Source: Marchantia polymorpha subsp. ruderalis
Taxonomy: Eukaryota; Streptophyta; Marchantiopsida; Marchantiales; Marchantiaceae
Length of the DNA stretch: 64,000 nt
Direction of reading: 5' to 3'
Assembly (NCBI GenBank): GCA_037833965.1
Contig: AP031353.1
Coordinates: 27,964,501 to 28,028,500, forward strand
A model generated the notes under the pieces. The model had not been told where the DNA came from, did no database searches, and saw nothing but the letters and a program-made list of their open reading frames with translations. Each line of letters begins with the position of its first letter. Within the stretch, counting starts at the first letter, position 1. Below, one piece after another: positions 34,080-45,666 of this stretch. The position numbers were made by a program, and so were the translations under genes.

Positions 34080-35176
34080 CTAAAACAACCATGCCTGAAT
34101 ATGAGGGACGAGACCAGAGTGAGAGATCAAATCCCAGTATTGCTTTAGGCCTGAGTCATTATCCTTCACAAACCTATGCAAATTGATGAGGGTATGATGA
34201 ATCTTTTTCTTCAACTTCAGTTTCATGGACTTCCGTTGTATGGAGCTTGATAAGGGCCCTACTTGTGTGCAAGCTAGGAAGCTTATCGAGGCAAGGAAGA
34301 TGATCGATAGGACTACTGTAGATGTACTTATTTCCTCCTCTGACTCCTGAAAGAAGCAGATATCGTTACTCAAATGAACAGAAAATAAGGAGATCTTTAT
34401 TTCATCTCTCCGGAGAGGTTCGTGAACGTATCAGGACATTTGCCAACTCCGAAGCCCTCTCCTATATAGGATATATCGCCAGATATGCGAGGGTGCACTA
34501 CAGTCATCTGCAACACCGTCCCTTCCTCTGACGGTGTGGAAGTTTTTGGCGTTCTATTGAGTGCATTGACATGATATGTATTGAGAGTAAGCTTTGCCCA
34601 TCAAAATCACCGTCATCATTTGAAATATCTGCGGGTATGACAACCGCCACCTTGTTTTTGTCAACGGGATCGTAGCAGCAGCTGTATCCTCTGACGGTGT
34701 CGAAGTTTTTGGCGTTCTATTGAGTGCATTGACATGATATGTATTAGAGTAAGCTTTGCCCATCAGAATCACCGACATCATTCGAAAAATCTGCATGTAT
34801 GACAACCGCCACCTTGTTTTTGTCAACGGGATCGTAGCAGCAGCTGTATCCTCAATTTTGTATCATTTCTCAAAGCAATCCAGCGTATCATCTTCTTCAG
34901 TAGCGTGACAGTCACTAAAATTTTCGGAGATGCATTCACGCAGTCCATGATCGCATCTTGTAATCTCGATGTCAGAGTCACCATCGATTGATCTACTTGT
35001 CTATCAAACCGATCAAGTCCATCAAGAGCACTATATATGTTGACTCCTGCAAAGAGAAGAAGGAGGCGATCCATGCTCTTCGAGCAGTCCTTCAATGAAA
35101 CAGCTCGAGCTGAAAAGAACACGGACACGACTGGAGAGGCGATTTCAAGATTGGCATCATGAGAACAGATGTTCAA
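34080..35176 (-). pseudogene. Unidentified helical protein gene or remnant
   Basis: The minus strand is coding-like across this span. The 5' part, from 35176 to about 34850, is strongly helical: 'SLKDCSKSMDRLLLLFAGVN', 'ALDGLDRFDRQVDQSMVTL', 'ILVTVTLLKKMIRWIALRN'. The layout is reminiscent of the helical N-terminal domains placed ahead of NACHT/STAND modules, but that is a resemblance, not an identification. The frame then shifts into 'DTAAATIPLTKTRWRLSY', which occurs twice because of a tandem 163-bp duplication (34525-34849). A third open frame, 34080-34373, contains a hydrophobic segment 'TVVLSIIFLASISFLAC' and could be another exon. A possible acceptor, tttgcag, lies within the first part. 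Intron structure and integrity are not settled. Confidence 0.3.
34525..34849. repeat. 163-bp tandem duplication, two copies
   Basis: Copies start at 34525 and 34688 with 'cctctgacggtgt', and share 'cattgacatgatatgtatt', 'gacaaccgccaccttgtttt' and 'aacgggatcgtagcagcagc'. They differ by a few substitutions and a 1-bp indel (attgagagt/attagagt). The high identity indicates a fairly recent duplication. The unit is not a multiple of three. Confidence 0.9.
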
Positions 35177-36359
35177 CCAGGCCGGACGACCATGCAGAAT
35201 TTGTCTCGTCTCATCCCTGACCAGTCAAATCTGTGGACTCTCTTTGGTACGCAAAACAAATCAACGGATATGAAGCTCGTACAATGTTTACATGTGCAGC
35301 ATCTTCGATGTCTTGTGTGCACATACCACGACTCCGAATCTCGATCTTTTAAACCACCCGTCCTCGACTGGATTTTCTGCCAATTGTGGAGAATAAGAGT
35401 TTGTGCAATGCAGCCTACCGGATGTCAGTTGGTATTAGTGGACCCTACACTTGGTACAAGCTTCCCACCTTAACATGTGGAATAGTTTACATATACAAAG
35501 TATTCATTCATATTTATCTGTAAATAACAACTACAAAGGATGGCAGCTTGAGTGATAAAACTATTGTACTAATTTATATCAATTAATCACTGAATTCATG
35601 ACTCATGAACTCAAAGACAATTACATGGATATTATGTATTTCAGGTTATGACTAAGCATATAGAGATCTAATAATATCAATTTTAAGCAAAGTAACTATA
35701 ATATATGTGAAAATATATTGCATGCTTAAAATTTGTGAACAAGTATCTCATTGAAATTGATTTTAGAAGAATTGAAAGCCAAAATACTTCCTGGAATAGT
35801 TGAGAAGCACTTTCTAGAGCCGAGTTTGACCAAGAAATCAACAAGCATCGAAGTTCGATGCGGATTCCTTGTCAAAGACATTCAGCTTCTTCTAAACGCC
35901 GCACACTAGAAAACGAGCAATTCCCATATTCCACGAGACTTGGCCATGTGAAAAGCGAAAACTTTGTAGACGAAACTAGGACTCGGCAAGGTAAGGTAAC
36001 CTTTTAGGGTAAAAGGTAATGGTAAAGGTAGAGATTTAGCTATAGGGTAGGATAAAGGTAAGGTAGAGCCATATGGGTTACATGGTAATTACCGGGTAAC
36101 CCTTGTAACTGCGAAAAACAAAAATCTCTATACTCTTAAGATTATTCAAAATGTAATTCTGCACATTTTACTGAAACGATCCAGGTAAATTATACTAAAC
36201 AAGTAAATTACCTTTACCTTTTCCCCTTTAGGGTAGAGGTAGTGGAGTAATTACCAGGTAACCCTGATCTTTTACCCTTTAGGGTAGAGGTAGTGGGGTA
36301 ATTACCGGGTAACCCTGATCTTTTAACCTCTAGGGTAGATGTAATAGGGTAATTACTCG

Positions 36360-36745
36360 GTAACCTTGCTGTAATAATAACTTTTAAACCTTTAAGAATC
36401 CGTATCAGATAACCCGGTAATTACCCTGAGGTAAAAGTAAAGGGTAAAGGTAGACAATAGTGACACGTGTAAGGTAAAAGGTAAGGTAAAGGTAGAGCCC
36501 ATGGCTTGCCCAGTTACCTTTTACCTTACCTTGCTGAGGTCTAGACGAGACTACTATTTAGGCCTCGGCAAGGTAAGGTAAAAGGTAATCGGGCAAGGCA
36601 TGGGCCTTTACCTTTACCTTATCTTTGACTATAATCGCGCCACTATTGTCTACCTTTACCCTTTACCTCTATTTTAGGATAATTACTCTGTTACCTAGTA
36701 CGCATTCTTAAATGTTTAAAAGTTACATTTACAATAAGATTACCC
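36360..36745. repeat. Long palindrome, arms about 180 bp
   Basis: The left arm (about 36360-36541) and the right arm (about 36561-36745) are inverted copies with roughly 19 bases between them. Shared landmarks are 'caaggtaaggtaaaaggtaa', 'cactattgtctacctttacc' and 'gtttaaaagtta'. The arms are built of GGTAA/TTACC-rich units that also occur in the outer arms of the surrounding element, as if two copies had inserted head to head. Such a structure could give a long hairpin RNA if transcribed. Confidence 0.8.
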
Positions 36746-37428
36746 GATAAATCTACATTTTAGGGTAAAGGGTAGAGTTAATAAGATAAATTACCTATTT
36801 AGTAAACTAGTAAATGGTGCTGCAACTGGCCTGAAATTTCTTGACCTGCTATCCCCTTCAACGATAAACCCTACATGAAGAGATCACAAGATTACTGCAA
36901 CTAATCTGAAAGAAAAGGAAAAAAATTAGCAAGTGACATCAGTGCAAAATTCAATTTGCCATTAAAAAGCTCATCAAGCCCTTCATTCTCTTCTTGTCCT
37001 CCATCCAGTTCCGTGATGGAATGGAAATTCTCCATATCATATGTGTCGAAGTACGTCATGTGCAAGAGTTTAACCTTTAACTCCAAGATATTTGCTTGAT
37101 GGGACCCCATCAAGAACATATTTGCTTGATGAGACCCATCAGATTTCGTTTTACCCGATAGAACCCCAACGACGTCACACATCAGACTGTTCTAGTATGA
37201 ACATACGGTGATTTATGGCGGCAAGCTAGTGAATTGAATGTGCGTTGTACGGTCTAGAGTTCAGCCCGAATGCACATTCGTGGCTGTGACAAAGAACTTG
37301 TCGATCTTGTTTTATTATTGACGACATTCACACAAGGCACGCAATCCTACGAGAGAGGGTGGAAGGTGACAGATGGACACTCACAAGCTTGCGGCGATTA
37401 ATGTAGGCCGAATCGTTTCCTAGTCTTC

Positions 37429-37746
37429 ATGAACGAGACGGGCCTCACTCAGCAGCTCTCCAGTCTTCGGCAAAGTGGTAAGCCCCAGTAAGCTGCAAAA
37501 CTCCGCAGAAAACATCTGAAATAAGTGGCGAAACAAATTACAGAATTGTTGTCAAACGACGTCGTCCCACAGTCGTTCTTCACGAAATTCTTCCGAGCGA
37601 CTTTACTTCCAAGACAGCAGGCGAAGCTTCTGGAATCGACAGTATCAGTATCGATGGAGGCTCTTGCTCCCTCTGATCTCGTTTCGCTTTGCCCCGCGCT
37701 GTATTGTTCGCTAGTTCACTATGCTGTACCGTTTTTTCAGCAGTGA
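37429..37746 (+). CDS. Coding-like fragment inside the foldback element
   Basis: ATG at 37429 begins 'MNETGLTQQLSSLRQS'. A donor 'gtaagc' at 37478 and a possible acceptor at 37525 would remove 48 nt and continue as 'VAKQITELLSND', 'VVPQSFFTKFFRATLLPRQQ' and 'LAPSDLVSLCPALYCSLVHY', to a stop at 37744-37746 (89 aa). The sequence is mainly helical and looks like real protein, but I do not recognise it. Its location between inverted arms suggests a captured host-gene fragment; a free-standing small gene is the alternative. The acceptor is weak. Confidence 0.3.
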
Positions 37747-38299
37747 AAAAGATTTGGAAAATATCATCACGTACACCAACTGGAGAGAGCCGCAGCTTGG
37801 ATAGTGAAAAACAAGAACATATCTTTATAAAGACACGTATTAAAATACGTTGTTATAAGAACGTATTTTTAAAAGAACAGGTACAAGGACATATTCATAT
37901 TAGAACATTTACTAGAGCTCATCGATGGCACACCGTCCCTGGGGTCCCATCGGGTAAAACGAAACTTGATGGGTACCATCAAGCAAATATGTTCTAGATG
38001 GGGTCTCATCAAGCAAATATCTCCTTTAACACCTTATCTACACTTTATGTTTTCACAAGATTATGTAACACAACGATTGTCGTTGGAATTACCAATTCGG
38101 CTTAAACCTGCATTGTTGTTTTCTGGATCTCGTCTTCAGGAGAAATGTGCAGAATTATATTTTGAATAATTCTAAGAGTGTCCACGTTTTTGTTTTTAGC
38201 TGGTATAAGGGTTACATGGTAATTACCGGGTAACCCATTTGGCTCTACCTTACCCTATAACCAAACCTCTAACTTTTACCCTTATCTTTTACTAAAAGG

Positions 38300-39115
38300 C
38301 TACTACTACTAGATGAAACCTACTTGAATCGTAACCCGTTTGGTTTGAAATAAAGTACTGAATGTTGCTGACAAATCCTGGATAAAGTGCAAGGGACAAG
38401 TGTGCATCTTAGATTGTTTGAAAGTTCTGATCTGCGGTGTCATCCTATTGTATGCAATGAGTTGCGGTGCTTGCAAGTCCATGGAAGCGAAGTTCAAATG
38501 CATGGTGGTGTTGTGTACCACGAGTAGTACATGATCCGATCGAGAGTAGCACAAGTTCAATCCCCATATGAACTACAGCTCATTCAAGGCTGGCACATAT
38601 AATTATATCTTGAAACACACAAGGAGTAGATGGAAGAAAAGCCTTTAGTTACACCGGCAGTAGTTTAAGCTTCCTTGTTCTATGGAGGGTTAGGGTTTAG
38701 CTCGCAAAATTTATTGGCAGCTCAACAGCAAGGCTTGTCTTAGCTAAGGGATCAGAGTAAAGTATCCAAGTGGCCTTCCCTCCATCTATTTAAGAAAATC
38801 TCAGAGTACTCGTAGATGGAGTCCTCAAGATGTTCACAAATTGACATTAGTGTTGTTATGGCCTGTGGCAGGAGACTGCGTGGGACGAGGCTCTGAACCA
38901 CCACAGTAGAGCTCTGCAACGTGGTGGATTTTGCGGTTCACGAAACTCCGACAAGCGGTCGCTCACATTAATCCATTCTACTCCTCTAGATGACAATTAG
39001 CTTTCATTTCATGTAATAACACATTTGATGTATATATTTTAGATTAAGAGGTTGAAGTAGGCCAAAAAGAATGTTTTATCAAGCATAGAGGACCAAAAAA
39101 TCTAGGTAAGTAGTA
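38300..39115. other. Spacer without supported gene
   Basis: Non-repetitive DNA following the foldback element, with only short unassigned frames (for example 38309-38560 on the minus strand). No domain, RNA gene or repeat was recognised. Confidence 0.4.
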
Positions 39116-42100
39116 TTACATGATGTATCCAAGAGGCTCGCCAGCATGACTCAAGGGTCTATGATTTTTCCATACATGATTCATACATTTCTGTGCTCCG
39201 TCTTGTGAACAAATGCGGTTCTTATTGACACACAGAACTTGCCAACCAGCTTTTGTGAGACACAATATTCCAGTGAAGCAGATCTGGTGAGGATAGAAGG
39301 TCAAGAAAGCGTACATCGTATAGCATATTATCTGCATGAAAGAAAGGGACTTAGTGCATGATAGTATATACTTTCTCTAGATTATCAACTGAATGCAGAA
39401 GATAAACTTTTGCTCAAGTTTGACATCAATTCGACTTTCAAGGTCATTACAAACTCCTACTTTACTATATACTGGCAAAATCAACTATTTATATTACAAT
39501 TCTGTTGTTGATGTCCTGTTCTTCTTCCTTACTCGAGGTTTCAGCTGGCAGCTGTAGCTACAACTTACGAGATTTGTGGACCAATTTATGCTCTGAAGTT
39601 GAAGAAAAATTTTATGTAGTTCATTTAGGAGTAGGTAGTTATCTTCAAAACTGAAAGCAATAACAAATTATAAGGAATATCATTTCCACTGTTGCTGCTT
39701 GTAACAGGGATGTATCCAAGCTCGGCCTGGAGATGAAGATGGATAGTGATTTCGGAACAGCATCTTGAAGAAGACGAAAAAGGAATCGACTACCTAAGTT
39801 TGCAAATTGCCAAACATCAGGATTCTCCTTGAAGAGCATTCTGCACTAAGCGAGAGCTCAGTTTAGGAAAGACAGTCACGGGCTAGTTAATGCTAGCTAT
39901 GCGGAATCTTTCCGCATAGCAAGTTATGCTGAAACACGTTCTTAAAATCGGACTTATTGATAACAACCAAGCTCGTAAAAACTATCTCGAAGTAAGGAGA
40001 ATTTACCTGGAATCACCGGGGTTACATTACTCAGTTTATAATAGAGCAACATTTGAAAATAAATTGATTTTAGTCTGCTGAATGAAGATCAGATCCATTG
40101 ATAAAATGTTTCCTTTTTCAGCTAAAAAATTTAACTCTTGCTAGATATTTGATTTGAACATACAGTTATATGTTTACGTTACGTGACGTTATCACGCAAG
40201 CCAATTTTGGAGAGTGGCTACCTTCTCACTAGTTTCTGTTTTCAGATGACAACTGAAACAACGAAAACCTCTGAGTAAATTTTTGAAATGTTTTAGCACC
40301 AACTCGGCACTGACATCCAGCGAAAGTCAACCAACGATCAGTTGTTGAGCATTCAACAGAATCCAACGTCCCTTTCTTCATTGCTATGTTCCAAAAGACA
40401 ACAACCAAATAGCTCTCAAGCATAGGAAGCATAGGAATTTCATTTGCTGGAACAAAATTTGAACTGGATAATGTCATCCTATATCGAAATGTTTCTGTGT
40501 TTTATCAATCTCATGAGCAGTGCAGGGACTTGCTCCCTCGTCATTGACCTGTATTGCTCACGCTATCTTATGTAGTCAATAGCATGGACTGAAGATAAGA
40601 ACAACAAGTTTTAGCCACTGATAGAAACCTTTTGGTCTCAATACGGTTACACCGTCTTTTTACTGGAAAATAAATCAAATAAGATGAATGGAATAAAAAG
40701 ACATTTCCAGGATCATGATTATATCACCCACAATTTGACATCAAGATCATAAGACATAGATAAGTTATCACTAGACTAGAAGAATATGATCAGCAAGTAC
40801 ATCCAGAGGACATTATTATGAAGACTGTTATTCCTCAATACTGCCATAAGAAGGTTCATATCACGCAGATGATAGTCATACTTGTAACTTGATGGTAGAT
40901 TCAAGGCTGACTCAAAGAACACCCAATTGCATATTCTCTATGCTTCTTGAAAGTGATATGTAAATTTTATCCAAGCTTGACAAGGTTTTCATTAGCTGGA
41001 TATCTGGGTACAACTAGAGGTCTTGCATTCTGCAGACCTGCACCCACATACACATGTTGATCTGCTGAAAGGTGAGAAACACACACCACAAAAGTGATAT
41101 CTTATCTAGTAGTGGCCTCTGTATCTGAAAAGTTGAGGATCAGCTCACGCTATACTCTTCATGAGGTGAAGACTTGGCATCAATAGGTGATGTGTGATAG
41201 AAAGAGTCCAGCAAGTGTTGATTATAATTCTCTTAAACAAAGAGTCTTACAAGTCTTGCATTGTAAATGTAGACTATGTGCTCCAGGGTGCTTATGGCAT
41301 TGTACCAGAAACCCCTCTAGCTTCATCTCGAATGCTTACAATGTACTTCCTATGATATCCACAAATCATGTTAGAAAATTAAAGAGAGACCTGATCACTA
41401 TATTCTTTGCAAACTATACATATAAAAACCTATGTCAGAATCTTATCACCTTCCTCTCTAGGAAGATAAAACTCCAGTTAAAAAGTAATCTGAAAAAATA
41501 CAGCATGCTCTTTCCGGTTATAAGGATAGTCTTCAACTATCAAGTTCTAGAAATGCATCATATTCCAGCTCCTGTCAAGAATCTTTGACAAAAACACTTC
41601 TAGCCATTCCGCCGTGCACTCAACGCATCCATGAACGAGAACCTCTTCTAGAACCAGAACCTTTTCTCCTCTTTGATCTCATTGGTCATTGTCATTTGAT
41701 AGGCCTCCGTTTGTTGAGGTCGTGTACAAGCTAGGTAAGGTATATTGATCTCGTTGACTTCTGTTCCTGCTGGAACATTTTTCACAATACCCTCTTCTGC
41801 ACTTTCTTGTGCAACCAAAGATTAACCATTATCTATACAAGTATCACCTTTCAACTCATAATTTCTGGTTTCAAATGTTATAGGCCAATCTTGGCTTTCA
41901 TAAGATTGAGGTTGAGAAGTCATATCATCAACTAACATATCCATTGCATCCTCACCATAAGAGATATTTGAATCAGAATTATCAACCCAATGCCTAAAGC
42001 TCGTGTTACCAATATCTGCAGGAGCATACATTTAGGGATGGGACCCTGGTTCTCCATCATCAGTCAATCTGCTTGAATTCGGTGAATGTACAAGAAGACT

Positions 42101-42235
42101 CTGCATCTAATAAATTTCTTGAAGCAATTCCTCCAGATTTTTTATTTGTTTTAAATCGTTTGAGAAACTGCCTGGTCTTCATGTAGATGTTGCTTCTAAG
42201 GTTTTTCTTGGAAGAATCCTTGAGAACCATTGTAA
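39116..42235 (-). pseudogene. Disrupted coding-like region, unidentified
   Basis: On the minus strand a start at 42232 gives 'MVLKDSSKKNLRSNIYMKTR' and a basic 'QFLKRFKTNKKSGG'. After a shift it continues 'SRLTDDGEPGSHP', stop, 'MYAPADIGNTSFRHWVDNSD', a long acidic part to 41822, a TAA, and then in the same frame 'SLVAQESAEEGIVKNVPAGT' and 'EVNEINIPYLACTRPQQTE'. Further coding-like pieces on the same strand are 40229-40477 ('VPANEIPMLPMLESYLVVVF'), 39645-39839 ('NPDVWQFANLGSRFLFRLLQ') and 39116-39337. They may be exons of one gene or of a decayed one. In-frame stops favour a pseudogene for the 41.6-42.2 kb part. No family is recognised. Confidence 0.3.
39896..39920. repeat. Perfect 11-bp hairpin
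   Basis: gctatgcggaa / tct / ttccgcatagc, an exact inverted repeat with a 3-base loop, lying just outside the coding-like piece at 39645-39839. Confidence 0.9.
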
Positions 42236-44883
42236 TATGTGCAATACTTTTGGCTAGAATAATTCAAAGCACCTTGAAACTTGACTACACGAACTCACCT
42301 GTGAAACCAACACAAACGATGTGAGAACTAACGATTGAAACTTATGAGGAACATACTACGTACAAATTCATCGACAACCCGACAACGACAGCAGATTATG
42401 TACAACATTTGCAACATATGAAGAACAGACGATGTAGAACTTCAGTGACAGCATCACAACAACTTTAGCAGAAACAACGAAAACAGATTGTGGAAAACTT
42501 TGTACAAATCTTTCAGTCCTGGTCACTAATTACAATCTAGACATGAATGTTACGCAGGCTCGTTACGCTTTTAGAGCTTGAAACAAGTATGAGTTAAATC
42601 TCCTACTCGTTAATATGCATGCAGAATATGCTACTTTTTTTGAATACAACTAACGTCATAATTTTAATGAGTTTAAAAAGAGTCAATGTTTCAATATAAT
42701 AAAAATATTTACTTCTGCACATAAGAAAAGCTGAAACTCATCACATATGAAACTTAAATATCATATTCTTATCTTGTATAACTAAATTTAAAGTTTGTAT
42801 CATATATACATCAAGTTCAGAATTTTTTTTGTTCTAGAAGAAAGCTTTAGCATTTCGGTTTTAATAATAGATTCGATGAAATATTTATGAATATTAATAA
42901 AATTATGTAAAGAATGAAATTGAAGGTGACATGAAACAACTAACATATGTATCTAGTTTTACTGAGTACAAAATTTGTTAACGTTTGAGTAGTATTTGTA
43001 GAATCAACGATGCAAAATTTCAAACAATGCATACTATCATGAGATGCAACAAATTACATTCTTATTCAAATCGGTACTATCATCTTGTAAATTAAAGTCA
43101 ACATTTGTTTGTAATATGAATGAACTATCTAATATTTTAGTTGGAGATATTCAAAGTGTAGCACAAAAGAAGCTGAATATTACAAGGTATGATAATTTAT
43201 ATATCATGAGATTTTTCAATGAGATAAAGATTCTTAACTGTATAACACACATTGAAATTCTACAATTGTCAACATATTTAGAAAGGAAACAATAGAACAA
43301 AAAACTTTAAAGTTTTGAAGTTGAAATCAGGATTTAAGAAAGCTGACTAGTTGTTTATGAGACTGAATGAAAAAACATTCTTTGAAATGATTAAACTAAT
43401 GAGTAAATAATTTGACAGAGATCTGAAAAGTTTATGTACATTTTATGTAAAAAAAACATTTGAGCAATTGGTGCTCAATCTAGGCACCAATTTTTGAACC
43501 CAACAATTGTGCTTGGCGAACAGTTTTGGAATTGTGTTTCGCATTACCATAATATCCACCGCCCAAGTGACATGAAAATAATCAAACCTTGTGTTTGCAA
43601 AAGCAAGTATCAGAAATCTCAGGCAGAAAGTGTTCTGAAAAAAATAATCAGATTATCTCGTTGGCAACATACATGCCTAAAGAATCTTTTATGGAATCAT
43701 TAATTTTGATTCATTTAGCTTTTCAGAAACGTCACACTGCCTGGAATATCTGACTTTTCCATGGAGAAATGCTCAACAAGAATTTTTGTACAGGTTCGAA
43801 ATGTATTAATTCAGTGAATTTGATTTTGCAGACTAAAGTTCAAAGACCTAGATACTAAGTGGATATTTAGACTCTGCAGCAGCACGGATTTGGTTCTACA
43901 GCATATGATAATGCAAACTGTATATTTCAATTCACTTACTTTTTCATTTATCTCAGAACGAAAGTAGGCCATTGTTTATTTCAATGTATGAATCGGTTTT
44001 GGACAGTTTCTATCAAATCAATTTCACAATGTATATTTGCTTTAATTGACAATTGTCCCAAGACGAACACATTGTGGTATTCTTAGTCTGTAATATCGTT
44101 CAGTGTACAGCTTACATATCTCGAGATTAAAACAGGAAAATATCTGTAGCCGTAGTGAAGTGACGCTGTTGAAATGATCTACAGTAGTTATCGAACATCG
44201 ATCCTGACTTATTTGAGGTTTCTCAATTCTACAAAATAAGGTGGTGACGATATCACTGAACTTGATCGTAAGTGTCTGTTAAGGAGTTTGCGTTTTAACA
44301 GAATGTTGTAAGATCTTTCGTGCACAACCCATTCACAGACTCCTTTGGTTGCTGTAATGAGCTTATAACTGGTACGGTGTTTAGTGTTAAATCTCGGCAA
44401 AGTCTACAGATAACGATGCGTTCCACAATGTTTGTCACGAATGACTGAATCACGTCTACACAGATGAGAGGAACGAACGCTCCAAGCAACTACTCAATAG
44501 AGACAAGAAAGCAAGGATGTGCAAAAGCCAGGCAGCTAAGTCTCGGATGGTGCGGCCAAAAAATTCGATACGTAATCTTCAATTTCTGTGGTCCTAGCCA
44601 GTTGGCTGGAGGTGTGTTCACAGCTGCAAGCTATGCGGCTTGCTCTCGTCCTGATTAATGATAAGCCGGCATTATCAGGCTTAAATACATATATGACAGA
44701 AGTAATAAAATGATAGTCCTAATGTCAGAGAGAGACGCTTGGTTCCACTGCAAGAATCGGAAGAACTATGCTACAAGCAGATGAAGGTCTCGTCTCGTCG
44801 CACGGGTCTGACATAATGGGCATTCAGTCTGTACACTGAACGGAGTCGATTCCCTCCTAAACATTCGCAGAACAGATTCTTAT
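42236..44883. other. AT-rich spacer, no supported gene
   Basis: Mostly AT-rich DNA (about 42560-43500 especially), with short frames such as 43044-43295 that show no recognisable domain. The last few hundred bases are the 3' flank of PGR5, which is encoded on the minus strand. Confidence 0.5.
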
Positions 44884-45666
44884 CTATGCCAGGAATCCCA
44901 GCTTCTCTCCGTTCTTCTTCGCCAGTCTAATCAAGCCTTGCCTTTGCTTGGCATCGGCTCCAATAGATTTACAGAACTCAGTTATGACCTGCACAAACGA
45001 ATCGGGGAGTTGAGTACACTTCTCGTGAACCAACCTACTACAATTGAGGGAACTTCTGTGCCCCTCAATCACAGGGGAATAAATGAGCATCTCCAAAAGA
45101 ATATAAAGCCTTCCAAGGTATTCGGAAGGTCACTCCATGCAATGACACGTCCATCCAAACGAATCGCTGCATGACTGTAGAATGACAAATCCTAACATAC
45201 AGGATAACCTTCGAGACATTAAACATGGCGTACGTATTCTCAGACACACCCAGATTGTAGTTCATGGTGATAACAGCGATCTTCGGCACGAGAATCAGCA
45301 TCAACTGATGGAAGGCAAAAGTTTGAGGCGGAAAATAAGGAGGGCAGATAAAGTATGAGCAAGTACCTGAGAGTGCAGGGCGATTCCCTTTCCCCTCAAC
45401 TGGTTGAAGCGCTTGGTGCCGAGGATGTTCCTGGCTATGACGACGAGAGGAGCGAACACTCCTTTGCCTTCGTTGGGATTCCCCATCCTAACCTGTGGTC
45501 TGACGGGTCTAGCTACTCTTACCATGCTAAAACCACTCCTCAGCTGACCGAGTCCTTCTCCTTTCATCTGCCCCGGCAGCTCAGAAGCCCTCTTGCTCTG
45601 CAATCCCGAGCATGACACCAACGTTGCTGCTCCCAATGCAGCCATCCCTGTCGTCCTCCAAATCAC
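44884..45666 (-). CDS. PGR5: PROTON GRADIENT REGULATION 5 (chloroplast)
   Basis: Two exons on the minus strand, 45666-45367 and 44988-44884, split by a 378-bp GT-AG intron in phase 0, give 134 aa (133 in Arabidopsis). The conserved mature part starts at about residue 65: 'NEGKGVFAPLVVIARNILG', 'TKRFNQLRGKGIALHSQ', then 'VITEFCKSIGADAKQRQGLI' and 'RLAKKNGEKLGFLA'. Cys106, in EFCK, is the conserved redox-type cysteine. The first 60 or so residues are divergent, Ser/Arg-rich and fit a chloroplast transit peptide. A second Met at residue 8 (45645, MAALGAATL) may be the true start. Known: PGR5 acts with PGRL1 at the thylakoid in antimycin-sensitive cyclic electron flow around photosystem I, and protects it under fluctuating light. 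No defect is seen. Confidence 0.96.

Larger units (their letters stand above)
36000..38299. mobile_element. Foldback-like element with nested inverted repeats
   Basis: Left arm 36000-36166 and right arm 38144-38299 are long imperfect inverted repeats. Both contain ggttacatggtaattaccgg-type blocks and 'gtaattctgcacat' or its complement. A second inverted pair lies inside: 37070-37172 with 37938-38032, sharing 'atatttgcttgatg' and 'tttcgttttacccgat'. The centre, about 37190-37930, is unlike the arms and includes a coding-like fragment. The left arm is expanded by a separate palindrome at 36360-36745. No transposase was found, so this would be a non-autonomous, foldback-type or Mutator-like element carrying cargo. 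Confidence 0.6.

Noticed and set aside
41187..41588. 133-codon plus-strand frame
   Set aside because: Composition is ordinary for AT-rich DNA, and the opposite strand carries the stronger coding signal in this region.
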